Source: Dimorphilus gyrociliatus (taxonomy: Eukaryota; Annelida; Polychaeta; Dinophilidae). Taken from it: 64,000 nucleotides of DNA. The translations under genes were made by a program, and so were the position numbers. Under the pieces are notes generated by a model that was not told where the DNA came from, made no database searches, and saw only the letters and a program-made list of their open reading frames with translations. Positions 57,661 through 64,000 of this stretch are shown here, piece by piece. The stretch lies in the NCBI GenBank assembly GCA_904063045.1, contig CAJFCJ010000026.1, forward strand, positions 474,964 to 538,963. The letters run 5' to 3'. Every line of letters begins with the position of its first letter. The first letter of the stretch is position 1.

Positions 57661-59640
57661 AGAGAGTTTTTTCATTTTACATCCAGCTAGCTCAGGCTTC
57701 AACATTATGAAATTTATTTGAATATTTTCATGTTTTTCAGTTAATGCTATACTACTCAAGATATGTTTTTGAAAAAAAAACTTTTAATTGGGTTTCCATC
57801 TGTCTGTTATCTATTTTTTCCCTTTTTTTCTTTGAAGAAATAAGCAAACAGCCAGAGACTTTTTATCAATATGATATTCTATTTTATTATCTTATTGAAG
57901 TTTTGTTGAATCTTCAACATAATTAAACAATCAAACAAAATTTTTGGCTATGTGAAACATTATAAACAATAATCTTGTATTATTTCACACCCAAACAAGA
58001 CACTGAACAAATTTATGTTCTAGAGTGGTTCCCGTCCCTTTTTGAAGAAGTTAAAATGTTTTTTTTATAATTTTCTTAAGAGGTGTGTCTATATATGTAA
58101 GTCATTGAATGTTTATAATTTTGATAAATACTGTATTGTTTGTTGCTGTTGGAAGAATGCAGGACATTAAAATATTTATTGAAAAGGTCACGTGACCTAA
58201 TTCAGTAAGCGTAAGACACTTAATACTGTTCTTCATTTGTTTTAAGCCCTGTTTTAATAGGGAGAGACTTGAACAGTTGGTCATTTTTTTGTGAAATGTA
58301 TACAGATTATATGTTTGATTGCTCAACAACTGGTATGCAATGAAAAGAGAGAGAGAGTTAGCTATATAGGTCAATAATGCTTCAATCATATAGTGTTCTC
58401 TATCAAAAAATGCATATGAAGATAAAGAAACTAGAATAGTATCTTTTTAAACAAGATCATTATTATTTCAATGTTTGTCAATAAATAAAAAGAAAGTGGA
58501 TTTTTTCATGTTTTTTTTTCTTAATTTTTTAAGACTTTTTTTTAACAATAAGAGCAACTCAAAAGCATCTAGAAGTGAAATATTTACAAACATTTCAGGT
58601 CAGAGGTCATTACTGTTGAACATCCTCTGTGATAAATGATTATTTTCAAAGTCCAACAGCTTATTTATATGAGAATAGCGCCCTCTTTCCCGACATTGTT
58701 TTTTATCTAAATAAATATGGCTGTCGGTTAATTAATATTCATGATGTTGTTTTTAAACAAACAAACAAGAGAATACTCAAAAAAATCGTTGATAAATCTA
58801 ATATATGAATATTCACGTACTCAATTGACTTGAGTACTAATCAGCATATAAAAAAAAATGAATATTAATGAGCAGATCACATGACGTCATAAACCAATAA
58901 ATTTAGTGCGCAAGGCATTCCATCAATTAGTTATCCTCCAACTACGGAATGGTGATGATAATGTTTACGGTTGTAATATAATATTCGCACGTCACTAATT
59001 TTTCAATTATCAAAAAAGATGGAAGACTTTATGCTTAAAGAAAAATTATCTTTTCCAAAGATAAACAAACAAATAAACAAACTCTTTATTAAAATTATTA
59101 TTTCAATGGAGAAAATTCTCAATTCTATATTCGTAATATAATCCAATCAATCTTGGAAATATTGTTTAATATCCTCCATTTTAAGATCTTAATAAATATC
59201 TTCTTTTTTTGTTAAAAGATAAAAAGAAACCTCTCTTTTTTTTTTTCTTCAAAATTTGAAGGAAAAAAAAAAAAGAAAATTTTTTTTTTCCTTTTAACTT
59301 ACATGATAAATCTCTTTGATCCCTCATCTTCCCAAATCTCTATCATCCATCCTCCATTGTTAAAAGGGGATCATTTTTTTTTATATAGTTTTTTTTCGAA
59401 TAATTCGAATTTAAGAAGATTAGTCTTTTTTTCTCAATAATCTTTTTCCATAATTTTTCTTCCATCAGGATAAGTGTTATCTTCCATGAAGATAATCTTT
59501 TTTTCGTTATGAAAATGACAATCATGTTAATTTAATAATTGTTTTTCAGTCAAAAAAATATAAACATTGTTTTAAACAAGTTTGGTCCAAACACTTAAAT
59601 GATAGAAAGTGTCAAATGTGGTCACATCTAGTAGATAAAT
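57661..59640. other. AT-rich stretch with isolated regulatory-like words
   Basis: It contains one reverse box near 58022, GGTCACGTGACC near 58187, and AGCGCCCTCTTTC (58677-58689, reverse CTCF-like). The palindrome GTACTCAA-TTGAC-TTGAGTAC (58817-58837), AATATTCAT words (58733 and 58808) and TGACGTCA near 58882 follow. No convincing exon is present. Confidence 0.4.
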
Positions 59641-59644
59641 ATCC

Positions 59645-59722
59645 ATAGATATTTATTATAAAATGGGCTCCTGGTTGTAATATCAAACCAGAAAAGAGAA
59701 TGATTATTTCTCTTCTCCCCAG
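59645..59722 (+). other. three consecutive short hairpins
   Basis: AAATATC-CATA-GATATTT, CTGGTT...AACCAG and AGAGAA...TTCTCT follow one another within 80 nt, just upstream of a TATA-like box. They may be cis-acting structures or chance AT-rich stems. Confidence 0.3.
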
Positions 59723-59764
59723 GCGGTTCATACTGATTAATGACAATTGGCTCCTGACGCTCTG

Positions 59765-59775
59765 GTATTTATAGC
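59765..59775 (+). promoter_or_regulatory. TATA-like box (module 6)
   Basis: GTATTTATAGC is followed 20-30 nt downstream by CGACCTCTGTCGAC, a palindrome-like start region. The 64-codon frame beginning here runs into the tandem repeat and has no domain, so it is not called. Confidence 0.35.
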
Positions 59776-59935
59776 AGATGACAATCAGCGACCTCTGTCG
59801 ACAAAATCAAGAATCAAAATTAAAGTTTGGTTTCCCGTTACCCACCTCCACCCTAAAAAAAAGTCCAAAAATTTCATATTATAACATTAAAAAATTTATT
59901 TTTATATTTGTCCTTTCATTATCACTTCATTCACT

Positions 59936-60080
59936 TTTTATTCGGCCTTCACCTTTAACATCACCCCATTAGTTTTTTTTTTATTCGGCCTTCACCTTCA
60001 ACATCACCCCACTTTTTTTTTTATTCAGCCTTGACCTTTAACATCACCCCATCATTTTTTTCTTATTCGGCCTTCACCTT
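59936..60080. repeat. about 42-bp tandem repeat, four units
   Basis: Each unit has a poly-T run, TTATTCGGCCTTCACCTT, then (C/T)AACATCACCCCA. Four copies are present, the last truncated. The TTCACCTT/TTGACCTT word relates it to the TGACCTT clusters elsewhere. Confidence 0.85.
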
Positions 60081-60114
60081 CACACTTAAAAAAATATTTA
60101 AAATGTAATTTGCT

Positions 60115-63100
60115 TGAAAAAGGAACCACACTAGGATTGTTTGCACTTGGTTTTCTTTTTAATAAAATAGTACATTTTCACTTTTGTATAAAATGTACAT
60201 CTTTTTCAAATTTTTTGTTTAGAAAAATGAAGCAAACTAAAACAAGATTATTAATATGTTGCTTTAAAATTTAAGAATAATTCATTTTGTGTGTGAAAAG
60301 GGAACCACACTAGCACAGATTTTTAAAAAAATGACTTTTGTTTGAATGGTAAGTAATACATGGATTCAATTTAGAAAATGTTTTGATTGATTGGGGAAAA
60401 GGAACCATACCAGAAATTATTTTTTGATGTTTTAAAAAACGAAATTTTTAAGTAAATGAATTGTCAGGGAAGGGAACCATACTAGAAGATAATTTTTATG
60501 TATTTTTTTTGAAAAAATGCTTTGTTTTGAAAGAAACCACTCTACCTTCTAAAGAAATATGGGAATAAGTATTTCAATGAAAATGTCAGAAATTGTCAAT
60601 TACACTAGTTAAACTGTTTTAAAAAAAATTCTATACACAATTGTGTAATTTATTTTTTGAAACAAAATTTTCTCAATAGTCCAGCCATTTATTGTGAAAA
60701 AACAATGTTTTTAATGGAATAGAAACCATGCTAAATAATTTAAGGTGATTGTAGACTAAGCTGAAATAATTGCAGCATAGAGTAATAGAATACATTTGAA
60801 TTAATTTTTGTAATGATGGTAAATTATGCAAGAAAACTACACTAGCATTCAGGTTTAATACATTTCATATATGGAAAGAAAGAAGAACCATACTATGATA
60901 TGGTTTGAGAAAAAGTCATATTGAAAGACATTTTAAATTCATAATAAATCTTTTTTGTTTTGTTTTGATGATTTCAAATGTTGTGCTTTTAAAGTAAAAC
61001 ATTCAAAAATGTTTGAGAGGGATAGGAACCACACTAGAACACACAACTATAAAATACTAACTTTTTTTAAGAAAAAAAAAATACTAGAATACATTTTCAA
61101 GTGTTTTTCTTATGGAAGGGAACCAGATTAGTCAGGAAAATCCTATTAGAATATCAAAAAAGGAAGCCATACCATTATTTAATGAAAATATTATTTTTTA
61201 GGGGGGAGGGGGACAGGAACCAGCATAAAACATTTTTGTATGTATTTCATATTTAAAATACGTTTGCTTAGCCCGTGAGTGGAATAACTTTATTATATAT
61301 TTTTAATAGTCAAAGTTTGGGAAAAGAAAACCACATTAAAATACATGTGAAAATGTAATTTTTAGTGGGAAAAATTTCTTGAATACAATTCAAATACTGG
61401 AATATATTACAGGAACCATACTAAAATACAATTTATATATGTTTTGTTTGGTTTGTAGTAGAATGTTAGAGAAATATTATTAATATTAGTTTTTTAAAGT
61501 ATTTCTTTTTGGGACAAGGAACCACACTATAACATATTTTTAAATGTTTTGGTAAGGAGATAAAGGTATACTTAAAGACATTTCAAAATGTGTTTTTTGT
61601 GTGGTTTAAGACGGGACGGGAACCGTATTACAATATATTTTTCTCAAATTTAATCAAAGAAAATGAATAAACCTGCTTTGTTTTGAAGACGAACCATACT
61701 ACAATTGATTTTTATGCATTTACTGTAGAATTTTTTCAAACCACACTAGAATACATTGTATTATGTTCTCTGTTTGGTAGGGGAACCATACTACGAAACA
61801 TTTTAAAATATGTTTTGTTTGAGAGGGAAGTTTTGGTTTAAAAGACACCATACAAATGTGTATCAAAAATGTGCTCTGTTTTTTGGAAGGGAACCACACT
61901 ATAACATATTTTTTAATATGTTTTGCATTCAAGTAGTTTTGATTGCATGTATAAAAAAAATGCAGGAAAATGTATTTAAATGTTTTTTTTTTGAAAGATA
62001 AGAATACTGCAATACATTGCTTTGTTAGGAAAGGGAACCACACTATGTTATATATCATTCTGTTTAAACTATAGTGTATTCCACTAATAGTACTGTTTTC
62101 TTTCATAGCCTTGTCATAAATTGACAAGCTATATATGGTGGTGTACTGCTAGGGGGACCATACTAAAGTATATTCAAAATACCCTTTTGTCTTCAAAGGA
62201 GAGTTATATTAAAACACATTATTTTCTTAGGCTGAGGGTTTGCAAAAAGAGATAACTAAATTTCAAGGAATTTTAAAATAAATTTGAGAGTGGAACAGGA
62301 ACCATATTAAAAAGGCTTGGGTATGGGAGAACATTTTGGACTGAAAAATATAAAAAACATGAAGGATTTATTCTTATGAGAGCGACCATACTTGAAGACA
62401 ATTAAAATCTATTGTTTAGTTTTTAAAGGAAACCATACTATTATACCATTAAGGATGAACCACTCTAAAAATACAATTGTAAAAATTTTTATTTTAATAG
62501 AAACAAAAACATACAAGAACATTTTTGAAAATGTACTTTTGATTTTCAAGGAAACCATACTAAACCTTTTAAGAACATATTCAATGGATTTGAAATGTGT
62601 ATTTGGGGGAACGGAAACCACGCTAAAACAAATAAGGATGTTTTTTTAAAAGAAACTTTACTAATGAATGTTTTGTCTTGATAAAAAAAGTATAGCAATA
62701 GATACTTTTAAAATGTGTTTTGTATTTGAAGGGAACCACACTAAACTTTATTTGGCAGAGGAACAACAATAGAATACATTTAATTTATTACTTTTAAGGA
62801 AACCATACTAGAATATAAAAAAAATTCTTTTGGAGAACCACACTAGAGCAAATTGTTATAATAGGCTGCTTTGAAAAGAGTGTTTTTAAGAAAAAAGGAA
62901 ACCACTCTAAAGTACATTTTTAAATGTGTTCTTTTTCCGGTGTTAATGACGGATTAGGTAGTGAATCAGCAATGGAAGCGGGGTCACTTTCTCTGCAAAA
63001 TTATCACATTATTATCATTTCCTACAACAGATTTTCTAGTATGGTTCCTGTCATAATAAAAACACATTGTACATGCATTTTAGTATGATTTCTTTAAGAT

Positions 63101-63365
63101 AAAAAGAAGAATTCTCAAAATGATTTAATTTATGATAGATATGTATTTTTTCGTGGGAAGGGAACCTTACTAGAATACAATTTAAATGTATTTTTTTGTG
63201 CGGAAAGGAAACCATACTAGACAGACACTTTCAATGTTTGTTTTTTTTTGTTTTTTCGGAACCACACTAAAACAGTTTTTGAATCTATTTTTTGCGCGGA
63301 ACGGAAACCATATTAGAAAATAGTTAAAGTCTACTTTTTAATGGATAGGGAACCATACTAGAACT
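60115..63365 (+). repeat. GGAACCA-NN-CTA box array, dense forward block
   Basis: I counted about 38 boxes in 3.25 kb (one per about 85 bp), all forward except two near 63040 and 63083. CACACTA and CATACTA forms dominate. Best-ordered copies near 63.15-63.36 kb show a unit of about 45-70 bp: box, ATACATTTTTAAATGT-like middle, T-rich run, GGAA, next box. Thus the array looks like a decayed tandem repeat in which the box stayed constant. Confidence 0.9.
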
Positions 63366-63369
63366 AAGC

Positions 63370-63845
63370 TGAAGATGAATCAAAATGGCGCTTATAGAGC
63401 GCTGTTGATGAAGATTTTTGCGGTTGTTTTCTAAAGAAAAGAGAAGAACAAGGATAAAGCGTTTGAACGTGAGGAAGAAGATAAAAGAAACAGAAGAGAG
63501 ATTCAAGTGCATCTAGGAGATATTGTTTATAGATATTTCATCTTAATTTTACAATTGATTGAATAGTGAATGAATGAACGAATAAAAGAATGGAAAAGAT
63601 TCTATTTTGTGATTGGAGGTTGATAATGAATATTCAAATATAATTTGTCAAATTAGAGCAATGTTCTCCATCTTCCGGATAAATATTCACTGTTGCCATG
63701 GTAAAAGAAAAAAATGGAGATTATTACTCGACAGTTGCTGTGACCTTTTAAATGCTCATTTGAACGTTGTGAGTTGTTTACTGGTGTCACTGTTGATTCA
63801 TTTTGTACGTTGGAAGCGTTTTGTTAAAGGAGAAACGATAGAAAA
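63370..63845 (+). promoter_or_regulatory. putative promoter/leader of the right-edge gene
   Basis: AAAATGGCGC-TTATAGA-GCGCTG near 63382 is a YY1-like/GGCGCT site arranged as a small palindrome and falls exactly where the box array stops. GC content then rises towards the ATG at 63846. No TATA box is evident. Confidence 0.35.
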
Positions 63846-64000
63846 ATGTCGGATAGCGATATATCGCTCAGCGATTTGTTTGAAACAAGAATTGAAGCCG
63901 ATGAATTAAATGTCGGAAATGCGGTGGACGACGACGAAATGTCGAAATGTCAGCTAAAACTTGAAGAATTACTTGCTCAGGAACAACGAGATATGGAAAC
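63846..64000 (+). CDS. 5' part of an unidentified gene with acidic N-terminus
   Basis: The ATG has A at -3, and the frame stays open for 51 codons to the window end. It encodes MSDSDISLSDLFETRIEADE, then a short Asp run (VDDDE), then a probable coiled-coil start (KLEELLAQEQRDME). No signal peptide is present. Codon use with several GCG, CGA and TCG codons differs from the AT-rich surroundings and resembles the two genes at 46-50 kb, which supports a real exon. The family is not recognised. It continues beyond the window. Confidence 0.55.
   Translation, partial: MSDSDISLSDLFETRIEADELNVGNAVDDDEMSKCQLKLEELLAQEQRDME

Noticed and set aside
58102-58389. 95-codon - strand frame
   Set aside because: It runs across a GGTCACGTGACC site and AT-rich DNA, has no recognisable domain and lacks a plausible exon context.
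61720-62127. 135-codon - strand frame with recurring VWFP
   Set aside because: VWFP is simply the translation of GTGTGGTTCC, the reverse of the array box. The same pattern is seen in other frames at 28.4-28.8 and 10.4-10.6 kb.

Overview
The window is about 64 kb of very AT-rich nuclear DNA from an animal. The animal assignment rests on a secreted ADAM/ADAMTS-type zinc metalloprotease with EGF-like and disulfide-rich modules, a multi-exon gene with short GT-AG introns (60-86 nt), TATA/initiator promoters, and relics of Tc1/mariner and FLYWCH-MULE DNA transposons. I lean towards a spiralian-type invertebrate, but the sequence does not settle the phylum.

Genes are few. A gene island lies at 46.1-50.2 kb. 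It holds an intronless secreted metalloprotease on the + strand (46153-48258) and, convergent with it, a six-exon gene on the - strand (48737-50117). The second gene joins two zinc fingers to a kinase fold that has lost every catalytic signature residue. At the right edge (63846 onward) the first coding exon of another + strand gene, with an acidic N-terminus, runs off the window. All other substantial open frames are transposase relics or open by chance in AT-rich repeats.

The rest has a strongly patterned non-coding layout. (1) About half of the window (2.2-8.7, 9.2-11.1, 15.1-17.2, 27-29.2, 40.3-42.2, 43.3-45.8, 51.5-57.7 and 60.1-63.4 kb, with smaller patches) is filled by a short box, GGAACCA-NN-CTA, in either orientation about every 45-120 bp, while the DNA between boxes is largely diverged. 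(2) Between these blocks lie domains rich in the palindromic word ATGAATATTCAT, which in places becomes true tandem repeats (20-bp array at 31.2-31.5 kb, 35-60-bp array at 36.5-36.7 kb). (3) CACGTG clusters, GGCGCT/CTCF-like sites and TATA boxes form promoter-like modules near 0.5-1.2, 13.3-13.65, 19.0, 34.6, 42.4-42.75 and 59.77 kb, none followed by a convincing coding exon. They may drive non-coding transcripts or the 5' exons of distant genes. (4) Transposon relics cluster at 18-32.8 kb and 38.9-44 kb: at least nine fragments of one zinc-finger/FLYWCH/MULE family and seven Tc1-type pieces.

The most unusual items are the zinc-finger pseudokinase, the box arrays with their orientation and variant domains, a nearly perfect 136-bp inverted repeat just upstream of the first promoter module, and two promoter modules 12 kb apart that share sequence from the TATA box to past the start site.
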